A DNA stretch of 40,824 nucleotides from a virus, in the IMG/VR virus record IMGVR_UViG_3300036851_000636, positions 1 to 40,824 of that record; one strand, written 5' to 3'. Of this stretch, positions 20,888-29,107 are shown piece by piece. The number at the start of each line of letters is the position of its first letter. Within the stretch, counting starts at the first letter, position 1. A model generated the notes under the pieces. That model was not told the DNA's origin. It did not search any database and was given only the letters and a program-made list of their open reading frames with translations. Made by a program: the position numbers and the translations under genes.

Positions 20888-22529
20888 CCGCGCCGCGTCG
20901 GCTGGCGCGCAGAATGCCGAAGCCACCGCAGGCATGGTGCCCGCAGAGCGGGAGAACCTGATTCCTGCCGATGACGACGCACCGGTGACGGCGCCCGAGC
21001 AAACCGCTTCGCGAGTCGAGGCCCCGGACGAACCAGCGGTGCCGGCCGAGCGCGTCGAGCCCGAGAAGGTGGCCTCCGAGCAGGAGGCCAAGCGCGCCGC
21101 ACTGCTGGTGCGCTACCGCGAGAAGCAGGCCCAGGACCGTGCCGCAGCCAAGGGGAGCGTACGCAAGGTCGGGGCTGTCGGCCCGGCGGGCGACTCCGAT
21201 CCGGATGGAGAGGACGGTGCCGGCGAGGACGATGGGGCGGCCGCCGATGCCGACGCCGGGGAGACCCAGGACGACATCGAGGAGGAGCGCCGCGAGCTGG
21301 CCGAGCGTGCGGCCAACGCTCGGGGAAAGGGCGGTAAGTCCCCAGAGCAGTCCGACGCGCGTCCGCAGGGACGTGCCGAGGCGCGCGGCAAGGGCGCCAA
21401 GGTCGCCCCGCAGGCGGAGGACGCCGCCGACGAGGAGGCTTCCGTCCCCGACCATGTGGTGCTGGTCGTCAACGGCAAGCCCGTAAAAAAGACGTTCGCT
21501 GAAGCAATTGCGCTTGCGCAACAGGCCGAAGCAGCTCAGAGTATTGTCGAAGGCGTCAACATCGTCGATCTGGCCAAGCGCCATCGCGATGCTGCCAAGG
21601 CCGCTCCCGTCTCGGAAAACCAGCGAGGCGACGCCGACCCGGAACACCAGCGGGGCAAAGGCAAAGGGGCAAAGGCCGGCGGCGCCAAGCCTGCCAGCAA
21701 GGCATCTGCCGACTCTGACGGGTCCGACCCGGAACACCAACCGGCCGAGGACGATCCCGAGCTTCTCCAGGAGATGGAGGAGCTGACCGATCAGATCCAG
21801 ATGGGCGACAGGTCCGAGGGTGCCAAGGCGCTCGTGCGGGCCTTCGAGCGGCTGCAGAGCCGCGACCAGGGCCAGGGCACACCCACCCAGACCGCACCCG
21901 CCGAGATCGAGCGGATCGCCGTCACAGCCCTCAGCAAGCAGCGCGTAAATTCCGAGATCCAGACTGCCCTTACGAGGTTCGGGGAGGACTACCCCGACAT
22001 CGTCAACGACGAGCTTCTGGCTGACGCCGGCATTGCCGCGGTCAGGAAGGAGATCGAGAAGGACCTCAAGGCGCTGGGCGTCACGGAGGAGGCCATCAGG
22101 CCCGTCACCCGCGATACCGCGACCATGATGAAGGCCTACGTGGACCTGCGGCTCGCAGGCCACAAGGTCAGGACCCCCGATCAGATCTTCGGCGCCGCCG
22201 GCAAGACGCTCACCGACAGGTTCGGCTTCAAGCCCAGCGCAGCCGCCCCCGCCGCCACCAATGGCGCGGGCCGCAGCAACGGGGCCGGCCGCAACGGAGC
22301 CGGGGCAGGCAACGGATCTCAAGCAGACACCGACACCGGGCGCAGCACCCGGTCTGACCAGGCCCAGCAGGATGCCATCAGGGCCAGGACCGACCGCAAG
22401 CGCGCGCTCACACCCCAACCCCGGGCAGCCGGGGTGCGGTCGCAGATGCCCCAGGCTCCCAAGCCGCTCACGGCGCGCGAGATCCTGGAGAGGCAGCGCG
22501 TGAGGCAAGGCTACCAGCGCACGATGTAA
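20865..22529 (+). CDS. Scaffolding-type head assembly protein
   Basis: A 554-residue acidic, low-complexity protein directly before the major capsid gene. There are long Ala/Glu/Asp/Lys-rich segments, a small ordered element DHVVLVVNGKPVKKTFAEAI (about residues 200-220) and a helical region (ELLQEMEELTDQIQMGDRSE). A conserved-looking part follows (INSEIQ-like QRVNSEIQTALTRFGEDYPD, IVNDELLADAGIAAVRKEIE), then a Gly/Asn-rich linker and a basic helical C-terminus (LTAREILERQRVRQGYQRTM), the usual capsid-binding end of scaffolds. Position and composition give the call. Start ATG 20865; ATG 20874 is an alternative. Confidence 0.7.
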   Translation: MPRMTTNSRAASAGAQNAEATAGMVPAERENLIPADDDAPVTAPEQTASRVEAPDEPAVPAERVEPEKVASEQEAKRAALLVRYREKQAQDRAAAKGSVRKVGAVGPAGDSDPDGEDGAGEDDGAAADADAGETQDDIEEERRELAERAANARGKGGKSPEQSDARPQGRAEARGKGAKVAPQAEDAADEEASVPDHVVLVVNGKPVKKTFAEAIALAQQAEAAQSIVEGVNIVDLAKRHRDAAKAAPVSENQRGDADPEHQRGKGKGAKAGGAKPASKASADSDGSDPEHQPAEDDPELLQEMEELTDQIQMGDRSEGAKALVRAFERLQSRDQGQGTPTQTAPAEIERIAVTALSKQRVNSEIQTALTRFGEDYPDIVNDELLADAGIAAVRKEIEKDLKALGVTEEAIRPVTRDTATMMKAYVDLRLAGHKVRTPDQIFGAAGKTLTDRFGFKPSAAAPAATNGAGRSNGAGRNGAGAGNGSQADTDTGRSTRSDQAQQDAIRARTDRKRALTPQPRAAGVRSQMPQAPKPLTAREILERQRVRQGYQRTM

Positions 22530-22648
22530 CAGCGTTCGAAAAGCCAAGGGAGCCCGCCACACAAGCGACGAACCGCACCATGGCCCGCCCGAAGCGGCAG
22601 AACGCCTGAAAGGCCGAATGCCGCCGACGTGCAAAGGAACGGGCGGCC

Positions 22649-23647
22649 ATGACCGCGATCGTATGGGAAGACCAGGGCGAAGGCTTCTGGTACAACGACG
22701 AGCTCTCCGACTATCTGCGCACTGCTCTGCAGCCGGCGGTCAAGTTCCGCCAGCTCTGCGAGCCCGACCCCGGCGCCATGGAGAAAGGCCTCCATGTCGG
22801 CGAGCGCTACCGCTGGAACAACTACGGCAACGTGTCCCAGCAGGGCCGCAAGCTCGTGGAGACGGCCCCGGTGCCGGAGGCCAACCTCACGGTCAGCCAG
22901 GGCGAGCTCACCATCACCGAGTTCGGTCTGTCGGTGCCGTACACGGGCAAGCTGACCGCGCTCGCCAAGCACGATGTCATCCGCATCATCTCCAAGGCGC
23001 TGAAGAACGACGCCCGCAAGGCCTTCGACATCGAGGCGTTCCTGCAGTTCAAGGCGACCCCGATCCGGGTGGCCCCGAGCGGCGGCACCTCGACCACGGC
23101 GGTCACCATCACGGAGAACTCCGCCACCGCCACCACCAACAACGTGGCGCTGGGCACCGGCCACGTGAAGGCCATCGTCGATGCCAAGCGCGAACGCAAC
23201 ATCCCCGGCTACGTCGAGGACGACTACGTCGCCATCTCGCATCCCACCACCTGGCGGCCGTTCAAGAACGAGTTGGAGACCCTGCACCAGTACACCGACC
23301 TGGGGCTCAACAAGATCTTCAACGGCGAGATCGGCCGCTACGAGGCCACCCGCTTCGTCGAGGAGAACTTCATCCCGAAGGGCGGCGCCAACGACGCGGC
23401 GGTCTACGACCCCTACACGGGTACGGCGGAGGCCTGGGACACCGGCAAGTCCTCGTGGGCCTTCTTCTTCGGCGGCGACACCGTGCAGGAGGCGGTCGTC
23501 ATCCCCGAGGAGATCAGGGCCAAGATCCCCGGCGACTTCGGCCGTGCCCGCGGCATCATGTGGTACGCGATGACCGGCTTCGGCATCACCCACGACGCCG
23601 ATGTGCCGTCGGAAGCCCGCATCACGATGTGGGATAGTGCTGCATAA
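22649..23647 (+). CDS. Major capsid protein, N4-gp56-like
   Basis: A 332-residue protein. VKFRQLCEPDPGAMEKGLHV, LTVSQGELTITEFGLSVPYT, the central DDYVAISHPTTWRPFKNELE and the stretch IFNGEIGRYEATRFVEENFI match the N4-gp56 family of HK97-fold capsid proteins. AAGGAA lies upstream of the ATG. The length is close to family norms. It is flanked by scaffold upstream and by decoration-type genes downstream, with a homing endonuclease gene now lying between them. No N-terminal cleavage is obvious. Confidence 0.88.
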   Translation: MTAIVWEDQGEGFWYNDELSDYLRTALQPAVKFRQLCEPDPGAMEKGLHVGERYRWNNYGNVSQQGRKLVETAPVPEANLTVSQGELTITEFGLSVPYTGKLTALAKHDVIRIISKALKNDARKAFDIEAFLQFKATPIRVAPSGGTSTTAVTITENSATATTNNVALGTGHVKAIVDAKRERNIPGYVEDDYVAISHPTTWRPFKNELETLHQYTDLGLNKIFNGEIGRYEATRFVEENFIPKGGANDAAVYDPYTGTAEAWDTGKSSWAFFFGGDTVQEAVVIPEEIRAKIPGDFGRARGIMWYAMTGFGITHDADVPSEARITMWDSAA

Positions 23648-23706
23648 GTGGTCTTGACGATGCGAGGCGGTTCGCATAGGTCGCGGGCTCCATCTGGAGC
23701 TAAGCC

Positions 23707-24345
23707 ATGCGATACCGCCCCATCGAAGAGCGCTTTGCGGAGAAGTACGTGATCGACGCTGAGACAGGATGCTGGAACTGGACCGGGGCGAAAATACCCG
23801 GCGGGTATGGCCATCTCCACCAGTACCGTGGAAACGATATCCCCGCCCATCGCTTCTCGTACGAGTGTCATATCGGTCCAGTGCCGGCAGGCATGATCGT
23901 TCGGCACACCTGCGATAATCCGGGTTGCGTCAACCCGAATCATCTCTGCCTCGGCACCCATGTCGACAACATGAAGGACATGGACCGTCGAGGTCGCGCG
24001 CGGGTCCTATCTGCCGAGCAGGTCTCCGCCATCTTGTCAATGCTCGAGACCAAGAGTCAAACGGCAGTGGCAGAAGAGTTCGGCGTCAACCGGGCCACAA
24101 TCCAGCGAGCTATCAACCACGCGCGAGCAGGCGATTATGGCCCATCGCTCGCAATCTCGGCTGGAGATAAGCCCCACATCTCTCTGTCTTCCGAGCAGCG
24201 TTCCGAAGCCATTTGGATGCTCGAAGCGGGTGAGCGCGTCATGACGGTGGCGAAGCACTTCGGCGTCGATCGCAAGACTATCCGCAATCTCCGACCCAAG
24301 CATGTCGCGCCACCGCCCATGGGGCGGCCCAGGCGGGGACACTGA
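23707..24345 (+). CDS. Free-standing HNH homing endonuclease
   Basis: A 212-residue protein. Residues ~20-90 form an HNH domain of the HNH_3 type: GCWNWTGAKIPGGYGHLHQY, AHRFSYECHIGPVPAG, then VRHTCDNPGCVNPNHLCLGT with H67, Cys69/Cys74, N78-H79 and H85. The C-terminal half holds two helix-turn-helix-like repeats (QTAVAEEFGVNRATIQRAIN and VMTVAKHFGVDRKTIRNLRP), which would read target DNA. Its codons look less GC-biased than the capsid gene. Such genes invade intergenic DNA next to conserved virion genes and cleave alleles that lack them. Confidence 0.85.
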   Translation: MRYRPIEERFAEKYVIDAETGCWNWTGAKIPGGYGHLHQYRGNDIPAHRFSYECHIGPVPAGMIVRHTCDNPGCVNPNHLCLGTHVDNMKDMDRRGRARVLSAEQVSAILSMLETKSQTAVAEEFGVNRATIQRAINHARAGDYGPSLAISAGDKPHISLSSEQRSEAIWMLEAGERVMTVAKHFGVDRKTIRNLRPKHVAPPPMGRPRRGH

Positions 24346-24361
24346 GAAAGGAACCGGACCC

Positions 24362-24760
24362 ATGTACGACAACCCCAACCGCATCAAGTACGCGTTCTTC
24401 TACGATGCCGGCAACACCGCCAACGAGACCTGGTCCTTCACCGGACCGAAGGGCAAGGCCGGCCGCCTCTACGACTACGGCGTGGAGGGCATCACGGAGG
24501 TCTTCACCACGGGGGCCTCCCTCGCCATCGGCACCGCCGCCGACCCCGACCACTTCGGCGAGGAGCTCTCCTTCGCCGCCGCCGCGGTCGACACCGACGT
24601 GAAGCTGAGGGACCTCGACCCCATCGCCGACAAGGCGGCGTTCGACGCCCTGCTGGTGATCCCGGAGATCCCCGCCGGCACGCTGGTGCAGATGACGCTG
24701 GTGGACGACGCCGCCACCGGCATTGGCGTCTTCTTCTGCGTCATCGACTGGGACGATTGA
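24362..24760 (+). CDS. Putative capsid decoration or head-accessory protein
   Basis: A 132-residue protein starting MYDNPNRIKYAFFYDAGNTA. It looks wholly beta with WSFTGPKGKAGRLYDYGVEG, ITEVFTTGASLAIGTAAD and an end TGIGVFFCVIDWDD. It stands right after the capsid gene (separated by the HNH gene), the usual place for a decoration or head-stabilising protein in this type of phage. A conserved hairpin follows its stop. Family not named. Confidence 0.6.
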   Translation: MYDNPNRIKYAFFYDAGNTANETWSFTGPKGKAGRLYDYGVEGITEVFTTGASLAIGTAADPDHFGEELSFAAAAVDTDVKLRDLDPIADKAAFDALLVIPEIPAGTLVQMTLVDDAATGIGVFFCVIDWDD

Positions 24761-24765
24761 CGACT

Positions 24766-24796
24766 GTTGCCCTCGGATCAGGCATCCGGGGGCAAC
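24766..24796 (+). other. Intergenic hairpin, copy 2 of a pair
   Basis: GTTGCCCTCGGAT pairs with ATCCGGGGGCAAC (13 bp with one T-G wobble) around a 5-base loop, starting five bases after a stop codon. It shares the outer stem with the hairpin at 19656-19686. No T-run follows. Confidence 0.62.
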
Positions 24797-24818
24797 ACCG
24801 ACAGACCTGGAGCAGGCC

Positions 24819-25079
24819 ATGCACTTCCGCGACCCCAACCGGCCCGAGTATGCGGGCGATCCCCGCCCCGTCGAGCGGGACTTCGGTCCTGAAGGCACAG
24901 GCAATGCGGGGGTGGACGGCTACACCACGGTGGCCCGGGTTCCCAAGGTGCCGCGCGCTGCCATGCCGCCGGCCGGCTTCGGTCCCCGCTACCGCGAGGA
25001 GATGACGCCCGTTCCCAGGGCGGAGCGCATCGAGGCCATGTTCGACGAGTTCCCGCCGATGTCGCCCGACGCGTACTGA
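24819..25079 (+). CDS. Small head-region protein of unknown function
   Basis: An 86-residue, Pro-rich, probably extended protein, MHFRDPNRPEYAGDPRPVER then DFGPEGTGNAGVDGYTTVAR and a helical end (PRAERIEAMFDEFPPMSPDA). The ATG is preceded by TGGAGCAGG. It sits between the conserved hairpin and two further small genes in the head cluster. It could be a minor virion protein. No family is recognised. Confidence 0.55.
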   Translation: MHFRDPNRPEYAGDPRPVERDFGPEGTGNAGVDGYTTVARVPKVPRAAMPPAGFGPRYREEMTPVPRAERIEAMFDEFPPMSPDAY

Positions 25080-25154
25080 GCCGCGTACTGACACGAGTCG
25101 AACGGCCAAACGTCAACCCCAAAGCGCCCGATGGGTGCTGCGAAAGGAAACCAT

Positions 25155-25358
25155 ATGCGCAAGACCGAATCGGCCGTTCGCGGCCAGACCATCATCACCG
25201 AGTCCAGCCCCGACCGCTCGTCCCACACCGTCAAGGACACCATGGGCCGCAAGTGCGGCGGCGGGCCGATGGACGTGTCCCACTCCCTGTCGGGGGCGGG
25301 CCAGGTCGAGGACTACAACGACAAGAAGTCCGGCAAGAAGGCGTCGAGCGGCTACTGA
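25155..25358 (+). CDS. Small polar protein of unknown function
   Basis: A 67-residue protein MRKTESAVRGQTIITESSPD followed by RSSHTVKDTMGRKCGGGPMD and a Lys/Ser-rich end (DDKK-like YNDKKSGKKASSGY). AAAGGAAA precedes the ATG. It has a Gly/Ser/Lys-rich, probably flexible chain. It lies in the head gene cluster and ends before a terminator. Confidence 0.55.
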   Translation: MRKTESAVRGQTIITESSPDRSSHTVKDTMGRKCGGGPMDVSHSLSGAGQVEDYNDKKSGKKASSGY

Positions 25359-25393
25359 GCCCTTCGTCGTCCCGAATGCCCTCAGCGTCTCAC

Positions 25394-25430
25394 GCGGGCG
25401 CGGCCGTCAGGGCTGCGCCCGCTCCCTTTT
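25394..25430 (+). terminator. Intrinsic terminator
   Basis: GCGGGCGC pairs with GCGCCCGC (8 bp, extended by GCC/GGC across a G-T step) with a short GTCA-type loop, then TCCCTTTT. It separates the capsid operon from the next head gene. Confidence 0.8.
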
Positions 25431-25447
25431 GCACAAGAGGCAGCAGC

Positions 25448-26146
25448 ATGCTCAAGATCGATGTGAAGCGGCGCGACGTGGGAAAGATCGGGGGACACTA
25501 CCAGCCCGACGACTTCGACCGCCCGGCCCACTACGAGTGGGGTGGCAAGTTCTTCGACACGCACGGTTACCAGATCGTGCCCGGCCAGCCCTTCGTCCCG
25601 GAGGAGGTCGCCGGCCATGAGGATGATGGGGATGGCGAAGCGTTCGCCGGCGCCCTCACCCCGGCGTCCCTGCTGGCGCAGGCCGACGCCCTGTCATGGC
25701 CGCAGCTGAAGGCCGCGGCCCAGGCGATCCTGGGGAAGGACGCGCCTAAGAGCAAGTCCGGCATCCTGGCCCAGCTCAAGGTCCTTGCCGAGGGCCGGGT
25801 GCTGAAGGCCGTGACGGTGAAGCGCGAAGTCGCCGTCATCAACGACCCGGCTGCCAAGCCCGCGAACGGTGCGGCCGCGCCCGGCAAGGGCGGTCCGAAG
25901 GCCTGGCCGCCGAAGATCGAGGAGAAGCCGGCAGGCGCCAAGCCGGCATCTGCGCCGGCCGTCGGCAAGCCCGGAGCCATCGACCTCGCAGCGTGGGGCC
26001 GGGGCGAGGTCAACCTCCTCAACGGCCAGATCACCAAGGCCGCCAAGGACCAGTACGGGCTGGACTTCACCGAGCGCCGCGATGTGCTTGAGATGCTGGT
26101 CGAGACGGGCGTGGTGGCGGCTGAGGAAGCGCGGGCGGACCTGTGA
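25448..26146 (+). CDS. Head-region protein with a SAP/HeH-like segment
   Basis: A 232-residue protein. The N-terminal ~50 residues are polar and aromatic (KIGGHYQPDDFDRPAHYEWG). Residues ~70-115 (SLLAQADALSWPQLKAAAQA, ILGKDAPKSKSGILAQLKVL) follow the helix-extended-loop-helix plan of SAP/HeH modules that bind nucleic acid. A low-complexity Ala/Lys/Pro linker follows, then a final ordered part (AIDLAAWGRGEVNLLNGQIT, KAAKDQYGLDFTERRDVLEM). The gene is between terminator and adaptor. An internal head or completion role is an inference. Confidence 0.58.
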   Translation: MLKIDVKRRDVGKIGGHYQPDDFDRPAHYEWGGKFFDTHGYQIVPGQPFVPEEVAGHEDDGDGEAFAGALTPASLLAQADALSWPQLKAAAQAILGKDAPKSKSGILAQLKVLAEGRVLKAVTVKREVAVINDPAAKPANGAAAPGKGGPKAWPPKIEEKPAGAKPASAPAVGKPGAIDLAAWGRGEVNLLNGQITKAAKDQYGLDFTERRDVLEMLVETGVVAAEEARADL

Positions 26147-26189
26147 TCCCGCCTGGCGGTTCCTCTCTCCAGTCTGAGGGTTTTCGGCC

Positions 26190-26807
26190 ATGGCCACCTG
26201 GACCACGCTGACCGGGTCGAAGACGACCGAGGGCTCCATAAGGAACTGGCTGAACAGGGGCGACATACCTGTAACGACCATCCTGGAGGAGGCGGAGGCC
26301 TGGATCTACCAGCGTCTCCGGGTGCGCGAGATGCACGCCGACGAGGCCTTCGTGTTCGATGGCGGGGAGTATCAGGAGCCGCTGCCCGAGGGTTTCCTCG
26401 ATCCGATCTCGTTCAAGCCCTACGCCTGGGGCGGCACCCCGCTCCGGTTCGAGCACGAGGACACCTTCCGTGCGTCCAGGGACCCGGACGGGGAACTGGC
26501 CGAGGGCACGCCCTCGCAGTGGCGCATCGTCGGCGAGACGGCCGAGGTGAACGTGATCTGCGCCGACGATTTCGGGGGGCGGCTCCTCTACTACAAGCAG
26601 CCCGCGCCGCTCTCCTCGGGCAACCCGACCAACTTCCTCACCTCGCGCTATCCAACGCTGCTGCGCACCGTCTGCATGGGCAAGGGCTACGAGCACATGA
26701 AGAAGGGTCAGGACGCGGTTGCCTACCTGACGAAGGCTGGGGCCGACATCGCCGAGGCTGCGCAGACCAACGAGATGTTCCGGCGCGCCCAGTACGTGGG
26801 CTCGTGA
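26190..26807 (+). CDS. Head-tail adaptor protein, SU10-adaptor-like
   Basis: A 205-residue protein. The N-terminal helices (GSIRNWLNRGDIPVTTILEE, AEAWIYQRLRVREM) and the late pattern GGRLLYYKQPAPLSSGNPTN then FLTSRYPTLLRTVCMGKGYE match the SU10-type adaptor family, where a YY..P..LS....N.....P.L screen precedes the final helices. Adaptors dock under the portal and connect it to the tail. Location between head and tail genes agrees. Confidence 0.72.
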   Translation: MATWTTLTGSKTTEGSIRNWLNRGDIPVTTILEEAEAWIYQRLRVREMHADEAFVFDGGEYQEPLPEGFLDPISFKPYAWGGTPLRFEHEDTFRASRDPDGELAEGTPSQWRIVGETAEVNVICADDFGGRLLYYKQPAPLSSGNPTNFLTSRYPTLLRTVCMGKGYEHMKKGQDAVAYLTKAGADIAEAAQTNEMFRRAQYVGS

Positions 26808-26839
26808 CGCTGCCGGCGGCCGAGATGGAGGGCTGACCC

Positions 26840-28132
26840 ATGGTCGACACGATCACCCCCAACACCCTCCTTACCAACCAGACGGAGGGGGGCAACGATA
26901 ATACGTGGGGCGTCATCGCGGACGCGAATTTCGAGCAGATCGACGACAAGTTCGGCGACACCACCTCCGTCGTCACCACCGGCGGCACCACGGTCCTGAC
27001 CGACGAGCAGGAGCTCGTCGCCGCGGTCGATGTATCGGGTACGCTGGTCTCCAATGCCACGATAGAGTTCTCTGGCCGCGGCGGCTTCTGGATCGTCGCC
27101 AACCTGACCACTGGGGACTTCACCCTCACCGTGAAGGTGACGGGGGAGACGGGCATCGAGATCGCCCAGGGCGCCACGCTGCTGGTGTGGTGCGACGGGG
27201 ACGACATCCGCTCCGGCCACTTCGAGCCCGCGGAGGATGGCGCGGAGGTGACGGTCGCCAGCGCGGCCACGACGAACATCCTGGGCGCGGCGTCCGAATT
27301 CGTCGCCATCTCCGGCACGGGGACCATCACCTCGTTCGGCACCGGGGCCAGCGTCAAGCGCTTCTGCCGGGCAACGGGTGCCTTCACCATCACCCACAAC
27401 GCTGCGTCCCTGATCTGCCCCGGCGGGTCCAGCATCGTTGCTGCGGTCGGCGACACCTTCATCGTCATCTCGGATGCGTCGAGCAATGCGCGCATCATCA
27501 TGTACCAGCGCGCGGCGGCGCCGCCCCAGGCCGTGCCGATCGGCTTCGTGGGCGACTATGCGGGCTCTGCTGCCCCTGCCTTCTGGCTCCTGTGCTTCGG
27601 GCAAGAGGTCAGCCGCACCACCTATGCGGCGCTGTTCGCGGCTATCGGGGTCACCTACGGGGCGGGGGACAGCACCACGACCTTCAACCTGCCTGACTGC
27701 CGCGGGCGCGTGGTGGCCGGCCAGGACGATATGGGCGGGAGTAGCGCGAACCGGCTGACAGGGCAAACGGGTGGGGTCAACGGCGACACGCTGGGCGCGA
27801 CGGGCGGCGTCGAGACGCACGCGCTGTCATCGGGCGAGATGCCAGGCCACACGCACAGCTTCTCGGCTACGACATCGTCGGACGGGTCGCACACGCACGG
27901 ACCTGGAGCCGCAGAGAATTTCGTCACCTCTCAAGTGGCCGAAACCGGTGACAACATGCACATCACCGGGTCCAGCGACAATTTGAACGTAGCCCAGCCG
28001 ACGGCAACCGCCAGTGCCGGAGCCCACACCCACACCGTCTCCGGCACCAGCGGCTCCACGGGTTCTGGATCGGCGCACAACAATCTGCCTCCCGTCATCA
28101 TCCTCAACAAGATCATCTTCGCGGGGGTGTGA
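26840..28132 (+). CDS. Tail collar fibre protein
   Basis: A 430-residue protein. The first ~225 residues are beta-rich (NTLLTNQTEGGNDNTWGVIA, RGGFWIVANLTTGDFTLTVK). Residues ~232-290 carry the Phage Tail Collar signature: VPIGFVGDYAGSAAPAFWLL, TYAALFAAIGVTYGAGDSTT, FNLPDCRGRVVAGQDDM. The tip has HxH motifs (GHTHSF, SHTHGP, AHTHTV) of the kind that bind metal in trimeric short fibres such as T4 gp12, and ends LPPVIILNKIIFAGV. It likely contacts the host surface. GGAGG lies upstream of the ATG. Confidence 0.82.
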   Translation: MVDTITPNTLLTNQTEGGNDNTWGVIADANFEQIDDKFGDTTSVVTTGGTTVLTDEQELVAAVDVSGTLVSNATIEFSGRGGFWIVANLTTGDFTLTVKVTGETGIEIAQGATLLVWCDGDDIRSGHFEPAEDGAEVTVASAATTNILGAASEFVAISGTGTITSFGTGASVKRFCRATGAFTITHNAASLICPGGSSIVAAVGDTFIVISDASSNARIIMYQRAAAPPQAVPIGFVGDYAGSAAPAFWLLCFGQEVSRTTYAALFAAIGVTYGAGDSTTTFNLPDCRGRVVAGQDDMGGSSANRLTGQTGGVNGDTLGATGGVETHALSSGEMPGHTHSFSATTSSDGSHTHGPGAAENFVTSQVAETGDNMHITGSSDNLNVAQPTATASAGAHTHTVSGTSGSTGSGSAHNNLPPVIILNKIIFAGV

Positions 28133-28149
28133 GGGGAGATCAACGTCTG

Positions 28150-28364
28150 ATGTGGCTGTGGCGGCTGATCCAGTGCTGGGCCTACCGACGCGCGAAGAGG
28201 CGTTTCCTGCGGCAGCATCTGACACCTGACGAATATCGTATGAGATGCGGCGAGGGGCCGCCGCGCTACGTGAATTCGAGGTGCACACCTATCGGCCGGG
28301 CGCCAGCCCCAGCTCGGTGCACGTCGACGCCGGCTTCTCGTTCGCCGTGTTCGGCGACATGTGA
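28150..28364 (+). pseudogene. Small gene with an apparent frameshift
   Basis: The first frame from ATG 28150 reads MWLWRLIQCWAYRRAKRRFL then RQHLTPDEYRM, which looks like a real small basic protein. At about 28240 the coding signal moves to the preceding frame, where MRRGAAALREFEVHTYRPGA continues to SSVHVDAGFSFAVFGDM and TGA 28362-28364. The two ATGs overlap (ATGAGATG at 28240-28247). This could be one gene with a single-base deletion, a programmed shift, or two overlapping genes of about 36 and 39 residues. The first part runs on open into antisense sequence of the next gene. Confidence 0.42.
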
Positions 28365-28369
28365 TAGCC

Positions 28370-29029
28370 CTAGCCGAATAGTCGGCTCAGCGCGTACCGA
28401 ATCCCGCGCACTTTGGTCACGCCATCGTTGCCGGCCCCCAGATGGATGATGGCAGCGCCGGCGCATTCGTCGTCCATAGAGCCCCATTCCGGACCGAGGT
28501 GCGAGAAGCTGACGCCGGGAGTTCTGCAGAGCGTCGTCACGAATGTGGTCTGGTCGATGGTGCCGTAAGGGGTGCTCTTTGAGGCGTCGCGCCATGCGCT
28601 GACAAACCGGCGGGCGGCGTCGGTCGGGCGGAACACCATGGTGCTCGACCGGGGCGTCATCCACATCCGGTTGTTGCGTGCCTTGGGCCGGAAGCGGATG
28701 GCGATGTCGCTCCCGACGCTATCGACGAGCGGTGCGAGATCGCCGACCGCCCGGCAATCCACGTCCAGGAAGATGATCGTCTTGGCGGGGTGGCGATCCA
28801 TGGCGGTGAGGACATGGCCCGGCTTGGCCATCGTGTTGGCCTCCCAGCCGCCTGAGAGGGGCGGTGCCGCCACCAGATCGTAGGGCGCACCAATCTGCTC
28901 AAGGCTTTCGGCGAGCTGCTTGGCCAGCGGGCGGTATTTCTCGTCCTCGGTGAACCAGCCGCAGACGACCCAATCCTTGTCCGCGTGCACGTCTCGAATG
29001 GCCGCCTCAGGCGCAGCTGCATCCAACAT
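28370..29029 (-). CDS. Glycosyltransferase-like protein, antisense in the tail region
   Basis: A 219-residue protein from ATG (29027-29029); a TTG five codons upstream is possible. WVVCGWFTEDEKYRPLAKQL then AESLEQIGAPYDLVAA opens a Rossmann-like GT-A fold. The DxD-type motif is in TIIFLDVDCRAVGDLAPL (about residues 90-105). RSSTMVFRPTDAARRFVSAW and QTTFVTTLCRTPGVSFSHLG follow the acceptor half of small GT-A enzymes. GT-A enzymes move a sugar from a nucleotide sugar with a metal held by DxD. Antisense orientation suggests separate expression, perhaps for surface modification of host or virion. Confidence 0.68.
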   Translation of the reverse strand: MLDAAAPEAAIRDVHADKDWVVCGWFTEDEKYRPLAKQLAESLEQIGAPYDLVAAPPLSGGWEANTMAKPGHVLTAMDRHPAKTIIFLDVDCRAVGDLAPLVDSVGSDIAIRFRPKARNNRMWMTPRSSTMVFRPTDAARRFVSAWRDASKSTPYGTIDQTTFVTTLCRTPGVSFSHLGPEWGSMDDECAGAAIIHLGAGNDGVTKVRGIRYALSRLFG

Positions 29030-29107
29030 CGCTCTTAGCCCCAATCAGATCTCTGACAAGACGCCCACCACACCATGGGCTGGGCGCCACAGTCAAGTGC
29101 GGACGCC

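Noticed and set aside
22570-22650. Short frames between scaffold and capsid genes (for example from ATG 22580)
   Set aside because: They are about 10 codons or lie wholly within the capsid leader. No independent coding evidence.
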